Shown here: in pieces, positions 8,225-16,467 of the stretch | How positions within the stretch are numbered: position 1 is the first letter of the stretch | Layout: each line of letters opens with the position of its first letter | Source of the DNA: JAAUTG01 sp964458705 | GTDB taxonomy: Bacteria; Bacteroidota; Bacteroidia; Chitinophagales; Saprospiraceae | Assembly: GCA_964458705.1 (NCBI GenBank) | Contig: CAYWKD010000006.1 | Coordinates: forward strand, 36,453-100,452 | Reading direction: 5' to 3' | DNA: 64,000 nt | Program-made: the position numbers and the translations under genes | Notes under the pieces: generated by a model | Told to the model about the DNA's origin: nothing | The model's database searches: none | What the model saw: only the letters and a program-made list of their open reading frames with translations

Positions 8225-8668
8225 CTAATCAAAATCCACTTCTCCTCCATCGCCACCCGTAAAATCCATCTCTCTAGCGCGCTTTTCATCTCTTCGTATT
8301 TCAACGGCTTTTCTTAAATCTTCTCTTACCTTCATTCCATTAACAATACCAGACATTTTCAATGTTGGCAGGCTTCGATCAGAACTGATAATCGTTAAGT
8401 TCGACAGACCTAACATTCTGTAAATGAAGGGTTCTTCTATTCTGATGTCTTTTACTCTATACAATTCAATATCATCAATTTGTCGAGTAAAAACCCCGTG
8501 CTTTTCAATAATTCTTTCTGATGTAATTTCAAATTGGTGCATTTTAGTTGTGAGCCACTTCCATATTGCAACAGGGATAAGAACGACTGTAATACATCCC
8601 AGAAACCACCAAAAATTAGTCCATTGCGAAGGAGAACCCTTCCAGATAAATTCCTCTTGCTTTTCCAT
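8225..8668 (-). CDS. PH domain-containing membrane protein (bPH2/DUF304)
   Basis: This 147-residue protein has a hydrophobic segment at about residues 20-40, then a bacterial PH domain. The signature is FEITSERIIEKHGVFTRQIDDIELYRVKDI, followed by GLSNLTIISSD. This family, related to YdbS/YdbT, is membrane-associated and of unknown biochemical role. The C-terminus is charged and Gly/Asp-rich (FTGGDGGEVDFD). It is downstream of maf on the same strand with about 70 bp between them, so co-transcription is possible. Confidence 0.88.
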   Translation of the reverse strand: MEKQEEFIWKGSPSQWTNFWWFLGCITVVLIPVAIWKWLTTKMHQFEITSERIIEKHGVFTRQIDDIELYRVKDIRIEEPFIYRMLGLSNLTIISSDRSLPTLKMSGIVNGMKVREDLRKAVEIRRDEKRAREMDFTGGDGGEVDFD

Positions 8669-8736
8669 TTTTTATTGTGTTATTTATAAGGTAATATTAT
8701 TGATTTTTATGCTAAAAAACTATAAATATAGCTTAA

Positions 8737-9318
8737 TCAAATTATTAAGAACTGTTTCAGTTGCTCATACACCAAATCCATAGGCAAGCCCATGATGTTA
8801 GCATAAGTTCCCTCTATGCGCTTTACTTTGCATATGCCGATCCATTCTTGAATGCCATACGCTCCCGCCTTGTCAAAAGGCTGGTAGTTACTGACATAAT
8901 AATCAATTTCTTCTTCTGTTAATGAGTATAAAAGCACCTTTGATATGCCTGAGAAGGTAGTTACTTTTTCTGCTGAAAGCAAACATACGCCTGTAATAAC
9001 TTGATGCCATTGTCCAGATAAAGACTGTAACATTTGCTTTGCTACTAGTGCGTTCTCAGGTTTTTCAAGTATTTTATCTTCTAATATCACAACAGTATCT
9101 GCTGCTAGTACAATTTGATTCTCTTTTAGTTTAGGTAAGGCAGCTGATGCTTTTTTATGTGCTAAAAACTCAGGAATTTTTTCTTTTTCTATCCCTGTTG
9201 GATGAGATTCATCCACCTCTAATTTTATGACCTCGAAATTGAAGCCCGCTTCTTCCATCAACTGTTGCCGACGAGGTGACTTTGACGCTAGTAATATCTT
9301 TTGTTGAAGAACCTTCAT
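8737..9318 (-). CDS. maf: Maf family nucleoside triphosphate pyrophosphatase
   Basis: I chose the ATG at 9318 (193 residues, MKVLQQKILLASKSPRR); a longer frame reaches 9381 but its extra 21 residues lack conservation. The Maf signatures are present: LASKSPRRQQLM near the N-terminus, LAADTVV in the middle and DKAGAYGIQEW near residue 155. The last motif is typical of the dTTP/UTP pyrophosphatase branch (YhdE-like), which hydrolyses non-canonical nucleotides such as modified UTP and dTTP. Maf is also linked to septum control in some bacteria. The protein is complete. Confidence 0.94.
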   Translation of the reverse strand: MKVLQQKILLASKSPRRQQLMEEAGFNFEVIKLEVDESHPTGIEKEKIPEFLAHKKASAALPKLKENQIVLAADTVVILEDKILEKPENALVAKQMLQSLSGQWHQVITGVCLLSAEKVTTFSGISKVLLYSLTEEEIDYYVSNYQPFDKAGAYGIQEWIGICKVKRIEGTYANIMGLPMDLVYEQLKQFLII

Positions 9319-9605
9319 GGATGTATTTGTTGAAAATAATAGTAATTCAATTAGACTAGAGGGCGGTTTACTCATTAACAACGAGAATTAAGAATGTTAA
9401 AAATGCAATGCTATGAAAACAGTTTTTGTACTAACTCTACTCAAAACTAGCCATAACAAATGTATCGAATTTAATGCAAGAATCCGAATGAGATTGTTCT
9501 GTCATATTCTATCGTGAAATTCAACAATAAAAGTGGGCAACCGTTTATTATGAGTAAATGAGTTCTAAAGACTTGAATTTGAATTGAAACTACATAATAA
9601 GCGAA

Positions 9606-10706
9606 ATGATAGGTTGGCGTTTTTCAGAATATAATCCAGATGCGGAAGGTTCAATTTTTGATCAGTTGTTAAAATTGTTTCAAGAACTACTAATTTATAC
9701 TTCTGGCGATGTTTCAGAAGCTCTATCTTGGCTAAATGAGATAGATAAGGAATACAATATAACGAATGAAGGCTATGGCATGGCTGACTTTATTCAAGAG
9801 CTGATAGATAAGGGATATATTGAACAAGAAAATCCGAAAAATCCGAAATTTGTGCCTACTTCAAAGGTGGAATTAGCCATGCGTCAAAAAGCATTGGATG
9901 ACATCTTTGGTCAGTTAAAAAAATCGAAACGTGGTAACCACAGCACTAATTATGGCGGACGTGGTGATGAACGTGCGGCGGAGCTAAGACCTTACGAATT
10001 CGGGGATAGTTTGGATAAACTAGCAGTGTCAGAAACCTTAAGAAATGCTCAAATTAATCACGGCATTGATGACTTTCGTCTAACACATGATGATTTAGAA
10101 GTGCATGAAACGTTTTACCAAAGCCAAATGAGTACGGTGCTAATGATTGATATTTCGCACTCTATGATATTGTATGGGGAAGATAGAATTACTCCAGCCA
10201 AAAAGGTGGCTATGGCACTTTCAGAATTAATCACCACCCGCTATCCTAAAGATACACTCGATATAATCGTTTTTGGCAATGATGCTTGGCAAATTGAAAT
10301 CAAGGATTTGCCTTACTTACAAGTTGGACCTTATCATACTAACACCGTGGCTGGTCTGGAGTTGGCAATGGATATTTTGAGGAAACGCAGAAATCCAAAC
10401 AAGCAAATCTTTATGATTACGGATGGCAAGCCTACTTGTATTAAAAAAGGAAAGAAATATTACAAAAATAGTTTCGGTATTGATAGAACTATTCTCAATA
10501 GAACGCTGAACTTGGCAACAAAATGCCGTAAGTTAGACATCCCTGTTACAACTTTTATGATTGCTAGAGACTCTTACTTGGTTAAATTCGTGGAGCAGTT
10601 CACGCAAGCCAACAATGGAAAAGCATTTTATAGTAGCCTACAAGGCTTAGGAGAATTCATCTTTAAAGATTATAAAAACAACAAATCTAAAAGACATCGC
10701 AGATAA
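9606..10706 (+). CDS. von Willebrand A domain protein
   Basis: This 366-residue soluble protein has an alpha-helical N-terminal half (about 1-170) and a VWA domain (about 175-355). The metal-ion-dependent adhesion site is complete: DISHS (DxSxS) near residue 182, Thr in HTNTVAG, and Asp in ITDGKPT. There is no signal peptide or membrane segment, so it acts in the cytoplasm. Proteins of this kind often partner with a MoxR or magnesium-chelatase type AAA+ ATPase, but none is adjacent. The C-terminus is strongly basic (KNNKSKRHRR). Its stop directly abuts the stop of the convergent methyltransferase gene. Confidence 0.9.
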   Translation: MIGWRFSEYNPDAEGSIFDQLLKLFQELLIYTSGDVSEALSWLNEIDKEYNITNEGYGMADFIQELIDKGYIEQENPKNPKFVPTSKVELAMRQKALDDIFGQLKKSKRGNHSTNYGGRGDERAAELRPYEFGDSLDKLAVSETLRNAQINHGIDDFRLTHDDLEVHETFYQSQMSTVLMIDISHSMILYGEDRITPAKKVAMALSELITTRYPKDTLDIIVFGNDAWQIEIKDLPYLQVGPYHTNTVAGLELAMDILRKRRNPNKQIFMITDGKPTCIKKGKKYYKNSFGIDRTILNRTLNLATKCRKLDIPVTTFMIARDSYLVKFVEQFTQANNGKAFYSSLQGLGEFIFKDYKNNKSKRHRR

Positions 10707-11489
10707 TTATTTTCTGGGCGAGCTCACACTGAAATTAGATAATCCGGGTAGTTTAACTCCTAGATTCTTCAAAAACTTAGCAATACTGTAGTCTAAACGT
10801 AGCACCTGCTTTATAAAGTTCGTGCTACGCTCATTGCCAGACCATTCTACTAGACCTGTAGATTCTTTTTCCTTGCCTAAAATACGTTCCTTTATCATTT
10901 TAAGTAAACGAACCGGCAGTAATGAAAAGAAGAAATAGCCTCGCTCAATAGCTACATGATTAGACTTGTTTAAAGAATCTAACAGTGTTGTATTATTATA
11001 ACGACGGTAATGCCCTAGAAAGTCATCGTGGGTAGTATAAAGCGATTGAAAGGCAGGAACAGTAATGAAAAATTTAGTTTTAGCGGTGATGTAAGGCTTT
11101 TGGCTTAGCATTTTCAAAAAAGCAACATCGTCTTCAATATGTTCAATGACATCCAGTAGCAGTAATGCATCCACTTCCTGATGTGGAAAATCAATTTCCA
11201 TTTGCTCCAAAGCATCAAAAACCTGAATAGATTTGTCCTTAAATTGCTCTGAGAAGTAAGCTAAGTCAGCTTCTTTAAACTCAATGTCAATGCCGTAAAA
11301 AGAACTATTCGGAAAACGTTGAGCAAGATTTTCTACAAAAAAAGTATCGCCACATCCGACATCTAGCATCACGAGTTTATCCTGATTATTGAAGTGCTTC
11401 AATAAAATGTCGTTAACTACCTCAAATCGAGCCAACTCCCATGGGTGTCTCACAATTTCTACTCTTGCTCTGGCTTCTCTTAAATCCAT
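10707..11489 (-). CDS. Class I SAM-dependent methyltransferase
   Basis: This 260-residue protein has the Rossmann methyltransferase motifs. Motif I is VMLDVGCGDTFF (about residues 40-51), the acidic end of strand 2 is YGIDIEF, and ALLLLDVIEHIEDDVAFL (about 109-126) carries the post-motif seen in many small-molecule methyltransferases. The acceptor is unknown. The middle region with YTTHDDFLGHYRRY resembles family members near polysaccharide or lipid genes, but nothing here confirms that. Its stop codon is immediately next to the stop of the convergent VWA gene. Confidence 0.88.
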   Translation of the reverse strand: MDLREARARVEIVRHPWELARFEVVNDILLKHFNNQDKLVMLDVGCGDTFFVENLAQRFPNSSFYGIDIEFKEADLAYFSEQFKDKSIQVFDALEQMEIDFPHQEVDALLLLDVIEHIEDDVAFLKMLSQKPYITAKTKFFITVPAFQSLYTTHDDFLGHYRRYNNTTLLDSLNKSNHVAIERGYFFFSLLPVRLLKMIKERILGKEKESTGLVEWSGNERSTNFIKQVLRLDYSIAKFLKNLGVKLPGLSNFSVSSPRK

Positions 11490-11532
11490 TATTTACAATT
11501 TTGAGTTCGTACCGATTCAGTTTATTAACACT

Positions 11533-12402
11533 TCATGCTTTCAATTGCTTCATGGACAACCATGCGAAAAGCAAGGTCGTAAAAAATGAGAAAATTGCAA
11601 AAACTAAAGCTGGCTTCGACATTTCATCACTCCCAATCAATGTGCTAGTAACGAGTAGAGCGAGCGTTGTATTTTGAAGTCCTACTTCAATTCCGATAGT
11701 GGTAGCTTGACGAATATCAATATCAATACTTCGAGAAAAGTAGTAACTAATAATTATAGAACCTATATTTACCAGTAAAGCGTAAGGCAAAATATTGATA
11801 ACATCCTCTAGTGAAATCCCACTACCTCCACTGCTTTCTCCAGCAAAAAATTTGATACCAAATACTAAAGCTAGCAGTACCATATTGATATATTTTAATG
11901 GCTGCTGAATGCGATTGGAAAAATCTGCAAACTTGAGATTGAATAATGTGCCCAACGCTGCGGGTAGTAACGTAATGATAAAAATTTGTGCGATCGTTTG
12001 AAAAAAAGGAAGTTGAATATCAGTTTTGGCATGTATAAAATAGTCCAATGCAAAACTAGACAACGTAGGTATTGTAAAAAGAATGATTATACTATTGATG
12101 ATAGTCAGAGAAATGGAAAGTGCTACTTCGGCTCTGATGAGATAACTGATAAAATTTGAGGTTGTACCGCCTGGGCAAAGAGCAATTATAAACAAACCTA
12201 CTTTTAATAATGGGCTAAGATTGGAAAAAAAAGCGATAAAAAACACAAAGATGGGCAGGAAAATCATCTGTAACCCAAGACCTGTAAGAAGTGCTTTGGG
12301 GTAAAGAAAGACATTTCTAAAATCGCTAGGTTTCAATGAAGCTCCAATGCCAAACATAATCAATGCCAGCACAGAACTGATGAGCACATTTATAAAATCC
12401 AT
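11533..12402 (-). CDS. Bile acid:sodium symporter family transporter
   Basis: This 289-residue integral membrane protein has about nine or ten hydrophobic helices. The conserved segments of the BASS/SBF family are present: IMFGIGASLKPSDF near residue 16, LCPGGTTSNFISYLIRAEVALSI near 79-101, and GIEVGLQNTTLALLV near residue 241. The GGTTSN and E-x-G-x-QN elements correspond to the sodium-binding crossover motifs. Such proteins import organic anions, for example keto acids or pantoate, with sodium. The actual substrate is unknown. It lies 43 bp upstream of the methyltransferase gene on the same strand, so they may share a transcript. Confidence 0.92.
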   Translation of the reverse strand: MDFINVLISSVLALIMFGIGASLKPSDFRNVFLYPKALLTGLGLQMIFLPIFVFFIAFFSNLSPLLKVGLFIIALCPGGTTSNFISYLIRAEVALSISLTIINSIIILFTIPTLSSFALDYFIHAKTDIQLPFFQTIAQIFIITLLPAALGTLFNLKFADFSNRIQQPLKYINMVLLALVFGIKFFAGESSGGSGISLEDVINILPYALLVNIGSIIISYYFSRSIDIDIRQATTIGIEVGLQNTTLALLVTSTLIGSDEMSKPALVFAIFSFFTTLLFAWLSMKQLKA

Positions 12403-12531
12403 TTACCAAATGACCATGTTAATAGTTACTATGAACGGCGTCAAAGGTAACAGGATTCATAATTATAGCAGTAGATTGCTAGAGATATTTAAGTTTGTGC
12501 GTTGAAATTTTATCATTCAATACAATCAAAA

Positions 12532-13164
12532 ATGGAGCTTATTCACAAATACTTTACTGATCTATCAACTACTCAAATTGCACAGTTTGAGCAGTTAGAT
12601 ATATTATACAAAAATTGGAATGCCAAAATTAATTTGATCTCTCGTAAAGACATTGATAACTTATATGAGAGGCATATTTTACACTCTCTTGCTTTAGCAG
12701 CTATTATGCCCGACTTAAAATCAGGTACTGAGATCATTGATCTTGGCACAGGTGGAGGTTTCCCGGGCGTGCCATTAGCTGTTTTGTATCCCAATGTTCA
12801 CTTTCATCTTATTGATGGCACAGGCAAAAAAATTATGGTTGTCAATGAAATCGTTCAAGCATTAGGCTTAAAAAATGTAACCGCCAAACAAGTACGTGCT
12901 GAGGAATGGAAAGGCAATAAGGTTGATTTTGTAGTTACAAGAGCAGTGGCACAACTAGATAAATTGATTTTATGGACAAAACCACTACTGAAGCAGCAGC
13001 AATCACATTCCTATCCGAATGGTCTATTTGCATGGAAAGGTGGAAAAATCCATGAAGAAATGAAAGCCGTGGAGGATAATGAATATATGGAGCTATTTCC
13101 ACTTATCGAAATATTTGAAGAGACTTACTTTGAAGAGAAGTATTTATTGTACGTGCAAGGATAA
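12532..13164 (+). CDS. rsmG: 16S rRNA (guanine527-N7)-methyltransferase RsmG
   Basis: I chose the ATG at 12532 (210 residues, MELIHKYF), the normal length for the family. A TTG at 12502 would add ten residues, but a -7 box (TAAGTTTG, 12490-12497) lies so close that transcription would start near it. RsmG methylates N7 of G527 in the 530 loop of 16S rRNA. The signatures are NLISRKDIDNLYERHILHSL (about 29-48) and the SAM loop IDLGTGGGFPGVPLAVLYP (about 69-87). In many species loss of RsmG gives low-level streptomycin resistance. The protein is complete. Confidence 0.96.
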   Translation: MELIHKYFTDLSTTQIAQFEQLDILYKNWNAKINLISRKDIDNLYERHILHSLALAAIMPDLKSGTEIIDLGTGGGFPGVPLAVLYPNVHFHLIDGTGKKIMVVNEIVQALGLKNVTAKQVRAEEWKGNKVDFVVTRAVAQLDKLILWTKPLLKQQQSHSYPNGLFAWKGGKIHEEMKAVEDNEYMELFPLIEIFEETYFEEKYLLYVQG

Positions 13165-13291
13165 AGCAATATAATCCTAAACTACCTTTAGAAAAGTTAA
13201 TAGCATCATAATCCATTTGACAAAGTAGCATAAAGTGCAACAGTTCTTCTGAGCCGTGCGTTTCTAAACTAAAACTTAATTCATAAAACAT

Positions 13292-13894
13292 ATGCGTTTA
13301 GCTTTCATCATACTTAATTTATTGTGCTTTAGTTTTCTAGCCTTTACCCAATCAGATGTAGATATTCGTACAGTGAATGTGCATGGGCAAATTGTGCGTT
13401 TTATGATTGACGAAAATGGGGATACCTTGTTCTTAGCCACCTTAGATGACATTTCACTTTCCTCCCCGAGAGACTTTGATAGCCAAGAAGAATATCGCCG
13501 CTACTTATTGTACAAACGCTATGCAGTCATTGTATATCCTTATGCTAAAGAAGCTATCCGAATTTTTAGAGAGGTAGAAACAGAAACGCAAGATTTAAAA
13601 AAGCGAAAACTCCGAAAATTCACAAAAGAGAAAACAGAAGAGCTGAAGGAGGAATTTGAAGACCCGCTCAAAAAGTTGACTAAAACACAAGGAAAAATTC
13701 TAGTCAAAATGATTGAAAAAGAGCTAGATACCCCCATGTACGAATTGATAAAAAATTTGCGAGGTAGTTTTACCGCTACTTATTGGAGTACTTTTTCTCG
13801 TTTTTTTGGCCATAAGCTAAAGGACGGCTACATAAGAGGTGAAGACGAAATATTGGATGCAGTGCTGGATGATTTAGATATTTCTTACGAATAA
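13292..13894 (+). CDS. Secreted DUF4294 domain-containing protein
   Basis: This 200-residue protein has a signal peptide (about 1-19, ending FLAFTQ). The remainder shows the DUF4294 pattern: EEYRRYLLYKRYAVIVYPYAKEAI, a long charged helix rich in Lys and Glu, then LTKTQGKILVKMIEKELDTPMYELIKNLRG and TYWSTFSRFFGHKLKDGY. The family is confined mainly to Bacteroidota and has no known function. It is found in the envelope fraction by prediction. The gene appears monocistronic. Confidence 0.88.
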   Translation: MRLAFIILNLLCFSFLAFTQSDVDIRTVNVHGQIVRFMIDENGDTLFLATLDDISLSSPRDFDSQEEYRRYLLYKRYAVIVYPYAKEAIRIFREVETETQDLKKRKLRKFTKEKTEELKEEFEDPLKKLTKTQGKILVKMIEKELDTPMYELIKNLRGSFTATYWSTFSRFFGHKLKDGYIRGEDEILDAVLDDLDISYE

Positions 13895-14070
13895 ACTTAG
13901 TGTTCCGCTTGTCAATTCTTCAAAATTGATAAACAAAAATATAACTTACTGAATTAGTTTAGTAAAACTTAATCTTACTGATTGTTAACCAAGGACAAGG
14001 GTTTCAAAAACGCTGAACAACCATCTCCTAAGCTACCAAATAGTTAGTTAAAAAACGAAATTATAAATCC

Positions 14071-14832
14071 ATGATTGTATTATTATCGCCTGCAAAAACA
14101 TTAGACTTTGAGCCTAATCAAACGACAATTCATAGTGAAGCTAGGCTGATGCGAGATAGCGAAAAATTAGTTGAAATACTCAAGACAATGTCCCCTAGCG
14201 ACATCGGACAACTAATGAAAGTAAGTGATAAGATCGCTAGTCTAAATGTTGAACGCTACCATCAATTCAATACTCCTTTTTGTTTGGATAATGCTAAACA
14301 GGCAATATTTGCCTTCAAGGGCGATGTGTATCAAGGCTTACAAGCCGAAACTTTTGATAAAGAAGATTTAGATTTTGCTCAACGGCACGTTCGCATTCTC
14401 TCTGGATTATACGGCGTACTGCGCCCATTGGATTTGATGCAGCCTTATCGCTTAGAAATGGGAACAAAGCTGCAGCAAAATGGCAGCAAAGACCTGTATG
14501 AATTTTGGGATTCCAAAATTACAGAACTTATCAATTTAGACTTCAAAGCATCCAATAGCAATCTAGTTGTCAACTTAGCTTCAAAAGAATATTTCAAGGC
14601 TATTAAAAAAAATCAGTTGCAAGGTGAGTTGTTAGAAATTGATTTCAAGGAAAATCGAGATGGCAAGTACAAAGTTATTGCATTTAATGCTAAAAAAGCC
14701 AGAGGCGCAATGACTCATCAAATCGTAAAACACAAAATCGTAGAGGCAGAAGCCTTAAAATCACTAAACGTAGAAGGGTATCTATTCAATGATGAACACT
14801 CCTCGCCTCGTCATTTTGTTTTTACAAAGTAA
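14071..14832 (+). CDS. yaaA: Peroxide stress protein YaaA (DUF328)
   Basis: This 253-residue cytoplasmic protein starts with MIVLLSPAKTLDF, the hallmark of YaaA. It also has LSGLYGVLRPLDLMQPYRLEMGT near residues 110-130 and AFNAKKARGAMTHQIV near the C-terminus. In Escherichia coli YaaA lowers free iron and protects DNA and proteins from hydrogen peroxide, and the fold binds DNA. Length and motifs are normal. No OxyR-type site was identified upstream. It is followed by lpdA on the same strand with a 106 bp gap containing a promoter-like box. Confidence 0.95.
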   Translation: MIVLLSPAKTLDFEPNQTTIHSEARLMRDSEKLVEILKTMSPSDIGQLMKVSDKIASLNVERYHQFNTPFCLDNAKQAIFAFKGDVYQGLQAETFDKEDLDFAQRHVRILSGLYGVLRPLDLMQPYRLEMGTKLQQNGSKDLYEFWDSKITELINLDFKASNSNLVVNLASKEYFKAIKKNQLQGELLEIDFKENRDGKYKVIAFNAKKARGAMTHQIVKHKIVEAEALKSLNVEGYLFNDEHSSPRHFVFTK

Positions 14833-14861
14833 GATTAGTCTTTTCCTTATTTAGAACCATT

Positions 14862-14869
14862 TATATTTG
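14862..14869 (+). promoter_or_regulatory. Possible -7 element of the lpdA promoter
   Basis: TATATTTG matches TAnnTTTG and lies 70 bases before the lpdA ATG. There is no clear TTG at the -33 distance, so this is partial support for a separate lpdA promoter. Confidence 0.38.
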
Positions 14870-14938
14870 CATCACTTTTTGAACACTATTGCCTGTTTCT
14901 ACTAATTGCAGCAGGTCAATTATACAAAACTATAAACT

Positions 14939-16336
14939 ATGAATTACGATTTGATAGTCATCGGAAGCGGTCCTGGAGGATACGTTGCCGCTATTCGAGC
15001 ATCGCAACTAGGAATGAAAGTAGGCGTAGTAGAAAAAGAATCGCTTGGAGGAATTTGTTTAAATTGGGGATGTATTCCGACAAAAGCCTTGATAAAAAGT
15101 GCTCAAGTATTTAACTATGTTCAGCATGCCGAGGACTATGGAATAAAAGTAGAAAATGCGTCTGTTGATTTTGATGGCATGATTAAGCGCAGCCGTGGAG
15201 TAGCTAACGGAATGAGTAAAGGTATTAATTTCTTATTCAGAAAAAACAAGATCGATACCTTAACTGGGCATGGTGAATTAACGGCTGATAAGAAAGTAAA
15301 AGTAAGCACTGAGGATGGAAAAAGCCAAGAATATTCAGCACAGCACATCATTATTGCTACTGGCGGAAGAGCCAAACAATTACCAAGTCTTCCAATTGAT
15401 GGCGAAAAGGTAATTGAGTACCGCAAGGCAATGACTCTTCCAACACAACCAAAGCGAATGGTGATTGTAGGAGCAGGAGCAATTGGAACAGAGTTTGCCT
15501 ATTTTTACAATTCCATTGGCACAGAAGTAACTGTGGTAGAATTTATGGAACAGGGACTAGTGCCAAGGGAAGATGCTGATGTTTCTAAAGAGCTAACCAA
15601 GATTTACAAAAAAGCAGGTATCAATATTCTTGCTAATACTTCTGTGGAAGCTGTAGATATAAGTGGTACAGATTGTAAAGTAAAAATTAAGAATCGCAAG
15701 TCAGGGGAAGAGCGCATTATTGAATGCGATGTGGTACTTTCTGCTGCTGGAGTAACACCTAACACGGAAAACATCGGACTTGAAAAGTTGGGTATCAAGA
15801 CAGAGCGTGGATTGATTGAAGTGGATGAATATTATAGAACCAACGTAGCAGGTATTTATGCCATTGGTGATATCGTGAAAGGGCAAGCACTAGCACACGT
15901 CGCAAGTGCAGAAGGCATCACCTGTGTAGAGAAAATAGCTGGGCATCATCCCGATCCAATTGACTACAATAATATTCCGGGTTGTACCTACTGTGTTCCG
16001 GAGGTAGCATCAGTTGGCTATACAGAACAGGCTGCCAAAGAAGCAGGCTATGATATTAAAGTTGGGAAGTTTCCATTCTCGGCATCTGGAAAAGCGAGTG
16101 CGGCTGGTGCAAAAGAAGGTTTCGTAAAAGTTATCTTTGATGCAAAATATGGTGAATGGCTCGGAGCGCACATGGTTGGTAATAATGTAACCGAAATGAT
16201 AGCAGAGGTAGTTGCTGCAAGGAAGTTAGAAACAACAGGGCATGAAATAATCAAAACAGTTCATCCACATCCAACAATGAGCGAAGCAGTGATGGAAGCT
16301 GCTGCCGCTGCTTATGACGAGGTGATACATTTGTAA
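14939..16336 (+). CDS. lpdA: Dihydrolipoyl dehydrogenase (E3)
   Basis: This 465-residue flavoprotein reoxidises dihydrolipoamide in the pyruvate, 2-oxoglutarate, branched-chain and glycine cleavage complexes, reducing NAD. FAD binds at GSGPGGYVAA (9-18). The redox disulfide is Cys40-Cys45 in GGICLNWGCIPTKA. NAD binds at GAGAIGTEFA, and the second FAD contact is YAIGDIV. The C-terminal His-Glu pair is in HPHPTMSEAVMEA. All catalytic residues are present. No E1 or E2 genes are adjacent, so this is likely the stand-alone E3 shared by several complexes. Confidence 0.96.
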   Translation: MNYDLIVIGSGPGGYVAAIRASQLGMKVGVVEKESLGGICLNWGCIPTKALIKSAQVFNYVQHAEDYGIKVENASVDFDGMIKRSRGVANGMSKGINFLFRKNKIDTLTGHGELTADKKVKVSTEDGKSQEYSAQHIIIATGGRAKQLPSLPIDGEKVIEYRKAMTLPTQPKRMVIVGAGAIGTEFAYFYNSIGTEVTVVEFMEQGLVPREDADVSKELTKIYKKAGINILANTSVEAVDISGTDCKVKIKNRKSGEERIIECDVVLSAAGVTPNTENIGLEKLGIKTERGLIEVDEYYRTNVAGIYAIGDIVKGQALAHVASAEGITCVEKIAGHHPDPIDYNNIPGCTYCVPEVASVGYTEQAAKEAGYDIKVGKFPFSASGKASAAGAKEGFVKVIFDAKYGEWLGAHMVGNNVTEMIAEVVAARKLETTGHEIIKTVHPHPTMSEAVMEAAAAAYDEVIHL

Positions 16337-16416
16337 CCTGAATTTTTATAGATGCTTTTTTACTATCTAGTTAGAGCAAGTCTTACGATAGATTGATTCA
16401 TGAAGAAAAGTAGAAA

Positions 16417-16467
16417 TATTGTAAGAGGTTTGGCAGAATAGATGAATCTAACCAAACCTCACCAATA
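16417..16467. terminator. Long hairpin between lpdA and thiC
   Basis: GAGGTTTGG (16425-16433) pairs perfectly with CCAAACCTC (16452-16460). Outside it TATTG (16417-16421) pairs with CAATA (16463-16467). The hairpin ends at the thiC stop codon, between two convergent genes. T-runs after the stem are short on both strands, so it may be a weak bidirectional terminator or an RNA-stabilising 3' end. Confidence 0.5.

Noticed and set aside
8424..8783. 119-residue plus-strand frame over the PH-domain and Maf genes
   Set aside because: It is antisense to two recognised genes.
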